Below, in pieces: positions 7,570-17,090 of a DNA stretch of 23,017 bases. A model generated the notes under the pieces. That model had not been told where the DNA came from. It made no database searches and saw only the letters and a program-made list of their open reading frames with translations. A program made the position numbers and the translations under genes. The stretch's first letter is position 1. The number at the start of each line of letters is the position of its first letter. This DNA is from Phoronis australis (lineage: Eukaryota > Phoronida > Phoronidae): positions 1,141,766 to 1,164,782 of the forward strand of contig NMRA01000034.1 in the NCBI GenBank assembly GCA_002633005.1, in the 5' to 3' direction.

Positions 7570-10500
7570 GGTATAAGCAATAGACATCTTAAAGTCCTGG
7601 TCTCACACGTTGTTAACCCTTATTACATGGTTAGAGGATGTTATAAGGATCTAAGAAGTACCTACCCCATAACTAATGCACAATCCGTAATCGAATAAAG
7701 CTTAAATAAACGCGCCACTCACGATTCGCACCCGATGACACACCGCCATTTTGAAGTTACCGCGAAGCCAGAAGTACAATTCATCCGGGAACCCAGGCTA
7801 AGAAAACGCTGTCAGTGCGACTGGAGCAGTGCCTGTTACCAGCCTGCAAACTGGGATAAAATAATCGACAGCGCGCCTTCATTTTAATGAAATCAAAATA
7901 CGGACAATTTTATCAAATTTGCTGAAGAAATGTGGCGAATAAATTTTGACAGAAATTATTTTGCCGGACTCCAGACCGCAGCCTATCGGACCCGGTGCGG
8001 ATTGAGACAATGGCGAACGGTAAAGGCATTTTGCAAGCTGTTTTGTCCAAGTAAAATGTTCAAATCATAAATGTCGTATATATTCAAAGGTAGTTTCAGA
8101 CACTTGCATAAAATTACGGGCTGGTTAGTCCTGTGTCACACTGCCTGAACTGACGAGCCGGAAATTTTGTGGGTACGGAAATAACCGATGACAGCCGGTA
8201 ATTATACGCTCACAGAGAAGGGTCAAATACTGTTAAAAATCGCTTTTGGTACGAAAGGCGAAAAGAATATAAAGAAAGGGTATAGAAAATAAGATTTTAT
8301 TTAGTAGGTATTTTCGGATACTGGAACCACATTGGCGTTTTGAGACAAGGACTTTAAATGTGATGTCTATGGTATAAACGCTGTAGTAAGAGTGAATCAA
8401 AATTGGCGCGACCAATGAGCTATATACACAAAGAGACGACAAGACTACACTCGCAAGCCAGACAGCGCGTGACACGCGCTCCGCCATATTGATGATGAAC
8501 GCTATGTAAACAATAAGCACGGTGACCTTATGGAAGCCGGGAAATTTTCAGAATACAATTTCAAATTTCAAATACTAACGAGGTTTTAAAATATTGATAA
8601 CATAAAGCAATGTAAACATGTGACCCAAGCGTTGCTTAAACGGTCATATAAGCCATTGCAAAGACAAAATTCCTAATGCTTTGGCTGAAATTCTCACGGA
8701 GTGTTGCTAGGACCTGGGACTGAAATGTATAAAGTTTGGAAAATGGAATTATACAGCAACGTGGTTAACCTTTTTTCGTCGTTATAATTGTATAGCACCT
8801 ATTTTTCAGTTGTTTATAAATCGACCAAACACTTGAACTTTAAGTAGAAAAAATAATAGAAAACCATGGAAATTGATCAGCATACATGTACAAACAGCAG
8901 TATGCGTGCATGTAAAGTCGTGTCATTGTATGCAACAATTGATCAATGGATCTGTACATGTTTAATCACATGTTCATATTCAAAATTGAGGGCATAGGCC
9001 AGTTTGAAAAATTTTACAAAGCGATAGAGTTACAGAAATTGATATGTTAATATTAAGTATTTCAATAAAAAAGAAGAATGCACAAATGACACCAAAAACA
9101 CCCTGTACTTGTTGGTAGGATACACACAATCGGATAGCTGCGTGTGCCTATGAACACCATAGCTTGGTCAGCCGAAGCCGGGAGGTCGAAGTATGCATTT
9201 GCACAGAACCAATTTCCCGAAAGGTGATTAGAATTGTCTACTTCAGGTTATACCAAGGAATAATAAGTACATCGGTATGCTGACATTTTTTCAAAAAATA
9301 AAACGCTTGTAAGGTGGGCTGAGTTGTCTTTAGGAAAATTACTTCAGTGATACGCACGTAACTTTTCTTTAACTATCAAGTATCACTTGTCCTAGTACTG
9401 ACCTAAATCATCATAGCGTGGTGAACTGGTAATGTGTACAGTTTGAAACGACATGGTCTCAGTTCAAACATTTGTGTCATATACTCTGTTGTAAAACAAC
9501 ACGACGACTGCAATACATGCATATAAGCGGAACTCGAGTTTTAAATGGCGTTGACATTATTAATTTTTCCGATATTATTTTTACACCAATCAATATCCTC
9601 TGTTATCCGACCATGATGTGCGGAATCGCAGATTTTTTGTCAATAACAACCACACTGAGTCCATCTGATAGGCCATCCAGAACGAGAAGGACAACAAAAA
9701 ATGTTCACACAGAAATAACAAATGAGATACTGTAACCTTTTCAAGCAATAAAGTTTTGATTTATTTCAAAATATCACCGTCACGCTGAAAAGCCACACCG
9801 TTATAGCGTTAAGGGAAATGTCTAGCTAGTACAAAGTTATTGTACCGTACTGGTAAATGCACTCCAATTTAGCAAAATTCAGATTTCAACCAACTCTAAT
9901 TTAATCCCTCAATTCAGTTGGATCAGACATTTAGTGCCACACGATTATGTTACTAGTAAATTTATATTGACATCCCCCCTCCCGCCACAACATAAATATG
10001 ACAAAACTCAATGGTCGTAAACTCTATCTGCCCTATCCTACATACCCAGACATTAGTACACTGTAAGTATCAGAAGACCATAAACAAAATAGAATACAAA
10101 ATGATGGTGTTCCTCAGGTAAGACATTTACAGATTTTAATAGCTTGCCAGGCTACATTACATTTGTCCTATTTCTTGAAATCTATCGAAACAACCCATCT
10201 ACTGTCCCAACATAACATTCTGGTGTGTAGCATTCTTGGGTATCCAGTCCTTCGGTTCTGCCCTATTCCTAATAACCTGATTTTATTAATAAATCTTCGA
10301 ATTGGTGTCCACTCTGTAAAAATGTACAACTATTAATCTTGTAGTCCTTGTGTTTTTTTTGTAGCTAGAAAACAACAGATATCTTGGAGAGAATAAGGTC
10401 GCTAAATCCTTAAAGACATATCGGACTAAGAAGGAAAGTCAAGCAAAGACTATGAAACATCGACTTGTGTGGGTGTTCTAGGGATCAAATGAAGCTGAAC

Positions 10501-10801
10501 AACATTGATTCTGCTATTGGATTCTCACCCACAAAATCATGTTATTTCAGTTTGAATTTTTAAACCTTGTAAGACCAAAAACTATATCATTGATTCCGGG
10601 TTACACTGGAAATAAAACTTTATTTTTGATGTTTTCTGCTATAACTACAGATAAATGTGAAGACCCATTAATTCTGTGCTCAAGCATGCAATGATTTTCT
10701 TGGATGTTTTTCTAAAAATCTCAGTTTGTACTTGAAGATCCTAACATTAAAGCTATGAGTTTTTACTTGAAACCCTGTGTTGTTACCAATGTTGGTTCCT
10801 A
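7570..10801. other. About 3.2 kb without recognisable genes
   Basis: AT-rich sequence with short open frames only (the longest is 95 codons at 8233-8520, minus). A CCGCCAT motif occurs near 7742 and near 8483. I see no exon with family resemblance, no RNA gene and no clear repeat boundary. It may contain the missing first exon of the SLC23 gene or intergenic DNA. Confidence 0.6.
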
Positions 10802-11231
10802 GATTATTACATGGTAAAGTCGTTGTCCCCAGTTATCTAGAGCCCCAATGGATTTTGGAGGATTATCTACCTTTCTCGACTCGCCTCGGCTTTGTAACTA
10901 CTTTCTATGACAGAGGCCCGGGATCGGAGGTCCTGACCTTTTAAGAAAAGCCGAGCTATTTTTTTCAAATAATGCTTATACTCAAAACCAATTGAAAATT
11001 TAAACAAAATAGAAATGAAGTGAATCTGTAAATTAAGATTTAGCAACTATTATAGCTTACTACGTCACGCTTCGACCGGGAAAATATCGTCTGCTAAAGT
11101 AGGTTACCACTAGTAACTGACTATAATGCTCAAGTCAAAGGATTCCGACAACACGATACCAGCATTCAAATTGGAAATCGGTGATTTGCTAGCGCGAGAA
11201 CACGAGATAAATATTTCACTGAATTAAGGTA
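10802..11231. repeat. Diverged third copy of the palindrome arm
   Basis: From AGATTATTACATGG to TGAATTAAGGTA this stretch aligns with 11799-12302 of the left arm, with scattered substitutions and small indels. It lacks about 70 bases that in the arm run from roughly 11860 to 11930 (the second half of a nested hairpin and the following AT-rich piece). Homology stops exactly after AAGGTA, which suggests a true repeat boundary there. Confidence 0.85.
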
Positions 11232-11432
11232 CGTCGGCAAGCGTGGGGGCGAACCGGCCACAGGGAGGTTATACGTGTTGTTTGCCTGGCATGCTATAAT
11301 ACCAGTTAGCGAAATAAAAAATTTAGTTACTACCTGTTTCCCAAGGATCAAGAACTGCGTTAAACATGGGTCAGAGACATCGGTAGAGCTGGTAGCAAAG
11401 GCCGACTTCGTGAATTCTTTCCGACTTCGTAG

Positions 11433-11481
11433 CATAAAGTGTGCAGCGCTCATTTTGAGGGCGGCAAGAAAACGTATCTTA
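11433..11481 (+). CDS. Fragment of a THAP-type zinc-finger exon, cut by the assembly gap
   Basis: After a pyrimidine tract and AG at 11431-11432 the sequence reads HKVCSAHFEGGKKTYL in frame to the gap. CSAHF fits the C-x2-H half of the THAP C2CH zinc finger, and the following GGKKTY is a common continuation in transposon-related THAP proteins. Only 16 codons are visible. The first half of the domain would lie in an earlier exon, which I did not find between 11232 and 11430. The rest is in the gap. The call is based on a short motif and is tentative. Confidence 0.4.
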
Positions 11482-11584
11482 NNNNNNNNNNNNNNNNNNN
11501 NNNNNNNNNNNNNNNNNNNNNNNNNNNNNNNNNNNNNNNNNNNNNNNNNNNNNNNNNNNNNNNNNNNNNNNNNNNNNNNNNNNN
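11482..11584. other. Assembly gap (103 N)
   Basis: A run of N directly touches the outer end of the palindrome's left arm, so the true left boundary of the palindrome is unknown. Confidence 1.
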
Positions 11585-11795
11585 CAGGTTAAGTAAAAAA
11601 CAGCATTTGGCTCCCGGACTATGATATTCATTTAGTACTTTGTGTGTGTGTGATTATTTGTGACTGACCACGTGTGTAGGTTTGACGCGCCCAATGAGAT
11701 AAATATAGCTAGAGTTGACATCACATGGTTTTCGTTGAGCGGAGTGGTCCGCCATCTTGCTGTTGAACCATGTTATTCGAGATGCGTGTGTACAT

Positions 11796-11890
11796 ATAGA
11801 TTATTACATGGCGAAGTCGTTATCCCCCGTTATCTAGAGCCCGAGTGGATTTTGGAGAATTATAACGACTGAGAACATGTAATAATCTAT
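11796..11890. repeat. Nested imperfect inverted repeat within the arm
   Basis: A perfect 15-bp pair, ATAGATTATTACATG at 11796-11810 and its complement at 11876-11890, encloses a second 9-bp pair (AGTCGTTAT / ATAACGACT). The same structure lies in the right arm. The diverged copy at 10802 has only the left side. Confidence 0.9.
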
Positions 11891-12340
11891 TTATACCACA
11901 TACTGAACGAGAAACATTGCAATGAATCGATCTACCTTTCTCGACTCGCCTCGACTTTGTACCCGGTAACTACTTTCTATGTCACAGGCCCGGGGTCGGA
12001 GGTCGTGAAAAGCCGAGCTATTTTTGTCAAATAATGCTTTTACTCAAAACCAATTGAAACTTTAAACAAAAAGATAAAGTGAATCTATAAACTAAGGTTT
12101 AGCAACTATTATAGCTTATAACACATTTTATCAAGCTAAGCTTCGACCGGGAAAATATCGTTTGCTAAAGTAGGTTACCAATAGTAACTGAGTATAATGC
12201 TCAAGTCAAAGTATCCCGACCACACGATACCAGCATTCAAATTGGAAATCGGTGATTTGCTAGTGCGAGAACACGAGATAAATATTTCACTGAATTAAGG
12301 TATCGTTTTTATGGAAATTATGTGTCTTAGTTTTCATAGC

Positions 12341-12422
12341 GGTTGTATCTGCCATTCGACGCTAAAATTGTGGTATAATGTGTATTATACCACAATACTA
12401 GCCTCGAATGGCAGATACAACC
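12341..12422. repeat. Small hairpin element within left arm
   Basis: The ends read GGTTGTATCTGCCATTCGA and its inverse complement, and the inner part repeats AAATTGTGGTATAAT against ATTATACCACAATA. The result is an imperfect stem-loop of about 82 bp. A second copy in mirror orientation occupies 12440-12521. It looks like a MITE-like foldback unit at the axis of the palindrome. Confidence 0.85.
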
Positions 12423-12439
12423 GGAGATCGGTGATTTAC
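12423..12439. other. 17-base spacer of the giant palindrome
   Basis: The spacer GGAGATCGGTGATTTAC resembles GGAAATCGGTGATTTGC at 12244-12260 inside the arm and its diverged copy at about 11174. This suggests that the centre was formed by recombination or template switching at related sequence. Confidence 0.85.
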
Positions 12440-13277
12440 GGTTGTATCTGCCATTCGAAGCTAGTATTGTGGTATTTTACACATTATACCACAATTTTAG
12501 CGTCGAATGGCAGATACAACCGCTATGAAAACTAAGACACATAATTTCCATAAAAACGATACCTTAATTCAGTGAAATATTTATCTCGTGTTCTCGCACT
12601 AGCAAATCACCGATTTCCAATTTGAATGCTGGTATCGTGTGGTCGGGATACTTTGACTTGAGCATTATACTCAGTTACTATTGGTAACCTACTTTAGCAA
12701 ACGATATTTTCCCGGTCGAAGCTTAGCTTGATAAAATGTGTTATAAGCTATAATAGTTGCTAAACCTTAGTTTATAGATTCACTTTATCTTTTTGTTTGA
12801 AGTTTCAATTGGTTTTGAGTAAAAGCATTATTTGACAAAAATAGCTCGGCTTTTCACGACCTCCGACCCCGGGCCTGTGACATAGAAAGTAGTTACCGGG
12901 TACAAAGTCGAGGCGAGTCGAGAAAGGTAGATCGATTCATTGCAATGTTTCTCGTTCAGTATGTGGTATAAATAGATTATTACATGTTCTCAGTCGTTAT
13001 AATTCTCCAAAATCCACTCGGGCTCTAGATAACGGGGGATAACGACTTCGCCATGTAATAATCTATATGTACACACGCATCTCGAATAACATGGTTCAAC
13101 AGCAAGATGGCGGACCACTCCGCTCAACGAAAACCATGTGATGTCAACTCTAGCTATATTTATCTCATTGGGCGCGTCAAACCTACACACGTGGTCAGTC
13201 ACAAATAATCACACACACACAAAGTACTAAATGAATATCATAGTCCGGGAGCCAAATGCTGTTTTTTACTTAACCTG
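12440..13277 (-). repeat. Right arm of giant palindrome
   Basis: Inverse complement of 11585-12422 with 834 of 838 identical positions. It carries the same 70-codon frame on the minus strand (12990-13202), with identical protein. The arm ends with TTTACTTAACCTG, and unrelated sequence begins at 13278. Confidence 0.98.
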
Positions 13278-13380
13278 GATTTGCTGGATAAAGTTTTTTC
13301 TTTGTTGTTTTATGTAGCCTAGGCATAGGAAATCATGATTTAGGGTGGTGACCGTTTGCAACCCTTGAGCATTTTTAAAT

Positions 13381-14262
13381 ATGCAAATTAGGACCGCCAT
13401 TATGCAAACTTCTATTTTTGCTTATAATTTCCTTACTAAGCGCTGCAAACAGATTATTTTGACGTTTTCAACCATGTTTCCATGGTCGTTTAATTTAATA
13501 GTAGTGTTTTGGTGGATACGTAGTGATTTTGCATAATTTGTGCAAATTAAGACCACCATTATTAAAAAAATTACTTGTTCTGATAGCTATGGTACCAATC
13601 ATCCCAGGCGAATTATCATGATATTTGCACCTATGTTCCTAAGATCAATTAGTTTAATGTAATTAGTTTGCATGTTGTTACATGATAAATTTGCATTAAA
13701 AATGCAAATTAAGTCCGTCATTATTCAAAAATATATTTTTGCTTTTAACGCCCTTTCCAAGCACTGTAGACAGGTTCTTTAATGTTTTCACCTATGATTC
13801 CATGGCCAGTGAATTTAATGGAGCTCCTTTTCCGGTAGATACGTCGTGAATTTGCTTAATACATGCAAATTAAGGCCGCCATTATTCAAAATTCTACTTT
13901 TACTTATAGCTGAAGTACCAGGCACCCCAGGTAAACTATTGTAACGTCTGCACCCATGTTTCAGTGGTCGATTAATTTAATAAAGTCAGTTTGCAAATTG
14001 TTACATGATGATTTTGCATAATTTATACAAATAAATGACACCAGTATTCCAAATACTGCTTCTGCTCATAATATCTCACGTTTTCATGGTCATCATGAAT
14101 TTGCCTAATTTATAATTTACACAAATTACGGCTGCCATATGTAAAATTCTACTTGTGCTTATAACTGCTGCTTCAGACACCAGCTATTTGCACCCATGTT
14201 TCTGTGGTCAATGAATTTAATGAAATCTCTTTGCAGGTTGTAGCATGATAAATTTGCAGAAT
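13381..14262. repeat. Tandem satellite of about 161 bp with alternating A and B monomers
   Basis: Units begin at the conserved (A)TGCAAATTAAGGCCGCCAT element at about 13381, 13540, 13702, 13863, 14026 and 14119, giving spacings of 159, 162, 161, 163 and 93. Units 1, 3 and 5 share CTTTTAACGCC...TTCCATGG (type A); units 2, 4 and 6 share AGCTATGGTACCA...CCCAGG...TGCACC (type B). The fifth unit has an internal deletion. The higher-order period is therefore about 322 bp. Three units start with the octamer ATGCAAAT or a one-base variant. Confidence 0.85.
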
Positions 14263-15448
14263 CTCTTCCACAGATCATAGAACTAAAAACGCACATTGGT
14301 TTAATGACCTGGGTGAATGCTGGAATGGGTCTCAGAGCGATCAGTTTATAGGGACCACATTCATGAGGTACGGACACAGAAGTAGGGCATAGTAGGGCAT
14401 AGCCCTCAAAGAAGAAACTCCTAAACTCGGGGTATAAGTTGCTATTTGTCCTACAAGATCGAAACAGGTGTTGGAGAGACGGAGAGTTGTAACATTAGAT
14501 CTTGTTTCGAAACCTTACACACATAAGGAAGTAAGGCACGTCTTGATGCACATGCTCGGGATATTGCACAATTCTGTCAAAAGTAGATAACAGCATCGAT
14601 CTATTTGCATGAAAAGTAAATAGGTTGTGATGTTTCAAAGTTTGTTTTTGGAAACAGACTTGATTTTTGTTATGCTCAAGGGGGGTTTACTCTGAACAAT
14701 CAATTTTCTTGAAAACTGTAGCCCCCTCAATTAAATTTGGCCCGAGGCACTCTTGGTAAGTTTTCCAATTCGAAATTATGAATGGACTTCAAATAAGTTT
14801 TAAGGTAGTTTTCCTGTTTCTGGGGTTTTCATTGGTGTAGCAAATAACACCCTTATTAATGCTCTTAGTCAAAAGCATATAATCATTATTATTAAATTTT
14901 GTAAAGTCGATGGCTATGGATTAAGTAAGAGAGCGACAATCTCGATACAAAAATCAAATTGACTTACTTTATTTCATACCCTCTAACTGGATACTTCTCA
15001 ACTTGTTTTAGTACAGAAGAAGACTTTGAAAACATGCACGATGAAGTGAAAAGACTATAATTCTTAGGAGCTAATGCCCACTCCCACCAACATTATGCCA
15101 GTCATCAATTCCTGTTGTGGACAAATACCCCAAATCGATTTATTATAACAAGTCTCACTACCCTAAAACGTGCGAACCTCCTACATATACAGAGACCCTG
15201 AAAGGCTGTACAATGCCGACATTTAAAGATTTGGTGTCACATGCGGATTGTGCTTTTCAGACAGCCGATATTTTGCTGCTATAGCTCTGTATGCCTGAAT
15301 TTTTTTTCATTTTATCGCCAACATTTATTAGGCTGGATATAAAATGCTCATTTATCCATCAACATATGGGATCTTCTGTAATATGAGTTGAGAGAAGTTC
15401 ATAGTGACATGATTTATTTCATGTACGATGCTCAGCATACAAATGTTG
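14263..15448. other. Non-coding stretch
   Basis: AT-rich, without recognisable exons. A ten-base direct repeat, AGTAGGGCAT, occurs twice at about 14381-14400. A minus-strand open frame of 72 codons (14159-14377) shows no known motif. Confidence 0.6.
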
Positions 15449-15496
15449 AAAAAACAAAACAAAACGAAACAAAACAAAACAAAACAAAACAAAACA
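15449..15496. repeat. AAAAC microsatellite
   Basis: About nine copies of AAAAC with one G substitution. Confidence 0.97.
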
Positions 15497-15802
15497 ATCT
15501 TACAGTTAGTCAGCATTTAAGAGATTCTTCAAAATGTGTACAAAGGCTGCTACATTTCAATGATGCCACAATGTTCCAACAAACATCTAAAGCACTATTT
15601 TTGTTTTTCTTTGTTTAATGCTGTATAATAATAATACTTGTGCAAGTTTTGATTTAAGGTTTCGCAATGCTCAGTTGTCTATGATTTGATTTTACTCTTG
15701 CACGTCAGGTCGTTGAATGAAGATTGTGAGCTACTCTTATCTCTTGAAAAGGTTTAAAACAATATATCTGATTTTTGGAAAGATTTAATTTTTATAGAAA
15801 AT

Positions 15803-16052
15803 ACTTGAAATTCAAGTTATTCTATATAGTTAGAAAAATTGAATGGACATTGAACGACTATTGAATGACCATTGAACGGATATTGAATTGAAATTCAACT
15901 GATTCTGTACTGCTTGGAAAATTGAATGGCTATTGAATTCTTGATGAATGACTATTGTAGATGCTGATGAATTGAATCAATTCAACTACATGAGAAAACT
16001 TCAATTGAATTTCAATTGAATCTCAACTGAACTTCAATTGAGTTTCAATTCC
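15803..16052. repeat. Cluster of ATTGAA / TTCAAT motifs
   Basis: About eleven ATTGAA hexamers, many in the phrase ATTGAATGACTATTGAA. The left half carries them mainly in one orientation. The right half (from about 15985) shows repeated TTCAATTGAATTTCAATTGAA-like palindromic text. It looks like a decayed minisatellite with an orientation switch. Confidence 0.65.
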
Positions 16053-16167
16053 TGTTCCATCTAAAGTCCACTGTACTTTTTCATATGGGTGGTTGTTACA
16101 TAAAAATAAGTTTTGAATCTGGGCCATTGCCTGAGGTCGAGACTGAATCTCCTGCCCTTTTCTTATA

Positions 16168-16275
16168 CAGTAGAACTCTCTAAATTGGCATCGTTTCAGC
16201 GGGAACTTTAAAAAGGTTAGCATTAATTGATGAAATATCTCAGTCTCACTGGATCCAACTTAGCGACTTCTATTG
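16168..16275. mobile_element. 108-bp MITE, pogo/Tigger-like, TA target site
   Basis: The left end CAGTAGAACTCTCTAAATTGG and the inverse complement of the right end, CAATAGAAGTCGCTAAGTTGG, agree at most positions over about 22 bases. TA dinucleotides flank both ends (16166-16167, 16276-16277). The CAGTAGAAC-TCT-TAA start resembles pogo/Tigger-type Tc1-mariner termini. It has no coding content. Confidence 0.65.
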
Positions 16276-16277
16276 TA

Positions 16278-16864
16278 ATTCAATGAGATATCAACTATTA
16301 TTAACACGACACAGCAACCTACTGAATCTCAACACAAAAGATCCAGCATGCAATAGATTTAGATTTTTATGACATGATATAGAAACACAAAAACGTATGC
16401 ACATGTGTAGTAAGTGGGAAATCTGAAAGAGTGCTTGCACCAGTCACACAAAAACTCCCCAGGAAAATGTTCAAATTCTGTGCATGCCAAGTGATTATTC
16501 TGTCGTACAATTTGGATGATATTGTCGCACGAAAAGACTGACGACCCTAACAGGTAACTTTTAACCCCCACTTAAGAAAGTCTTACTATACCGATCCACT
16601 GTATGGGAAATTGACAGTTTACTGCAAATCAAATATACCTAAAAAGATATGACACAATGTTTATAGTCATTGTATTGAAGAAACATTGGAGTGCATCGGT
16701 ATAAGAACTTAGTATGTCACCGGGTTTATCTAAACAAATCGGACAGCCAAATGCCACACAAAAAAGCTTTTCCCAATTTTCACCACCAGTACTATAAACG
16801 CTCTGGCATAGCTATCTGTACCACTATCAAACATTTAATCTAAAACATTGGTAGTGACTATCAT
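16278..16864. other. Non-coding stretch
   Basis: No recognisable exon, RNA gene or repeat. The 70-codon minus-strand frame at 16359-16571 has no recognisable domain. Confidence 0.55.
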
Positions 16865-17088
16865 TTATGCGACGGAAATAAATTCCAGTTCTGTCCATTG
16901 ACAAAGCAGCCTGAATTTATCTGGATAAAGGATCCTCATGTGTGCCACGGCATCCTCCTTGAACACATCTGGAGCACCAGCAGTTGGCATTGGAGGGACA
17001 TTAATTTCTATGAGAATTTCAAGATTTCCAGCTTCTCTTTTGTTTCGCACTAAGTGCAAGGTGTTCTCCCTTACTTCATTTACATACT
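16865..17088 (-). CDS. Candidate terminal exon of an unrecognised protein
   Basis: After a pyrimidine-rich tract ending TTTTGAG (acceptor at 17089-17090) a frame of 73 codons runs to TAA at 16865-16867. It is rich in charged residues and reads like real protein: VNEVRENTLHLVRNKREAGN, then INVPPMPTAGAPDVFKEDAV and LYPDKFRLLCQWTELEF. I do not recognise the family. There is no membrane segment or signal peptide. It could be a 3' exon of a gene whose other exons lie to the right, or a transposon remnant. The THAP exon at 18947-19200 is on the same strand 1.9 kb upstream, so they could belong to one gene, but nothing proves it. Confidence 0.4.
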
Positions 17089-17090
17089 CT

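Larger units (their letters stand above)
11585..12422 (+). repeat. Left arm of giant palindrome
   Basis: Every base from 11585 to 12422 was compared with the inverse complement of 12440-13277. Only four of 838 positions differ (12063, 12385, 12386, 12403). The arm contains a TG run (about 11640), a CGCCATCTTG motif, a nested imperfect hairpin (11796-11890) and a terminal hairpin of about 82 bp (12341-12422). An open frame of 70 codons (11660-11872) is present but has no recognisable domain. Confidence 0.98.

Noticed and set aside
8233-8520. A 95-codon minus-strand frame with hydrophobic stretches
   Set aside because: No splice context or family resemblance. Hydrophobic composition is expected from AT-rich DNA.
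9472-9735. An 87-codon plus-strand frame
   Set aside because: It starts without ATG, has no recognised motif and is of chance length for this composition.
11166-11453. A 95-codon minus-strand frame across the repeat end and the THAP-like motif
   Set aside because: It overlaps the diverged repeat copy and opposes the better supported plus-strand THAP-like exon; no motif was recognised.
11660-11872. A 70-codon frame present identically in both palindrome arms
   Set aside because: The identity follows from the palindrome, not from selection on protein. No recognisable domain, and its end lies within a nested hairpin.
13381-14262. A CRISPR-like array from the regular 161-bp spacing
   Set aside because: The whole unit is repeated, not short repeats with unique spacers, and this is animal DNA.
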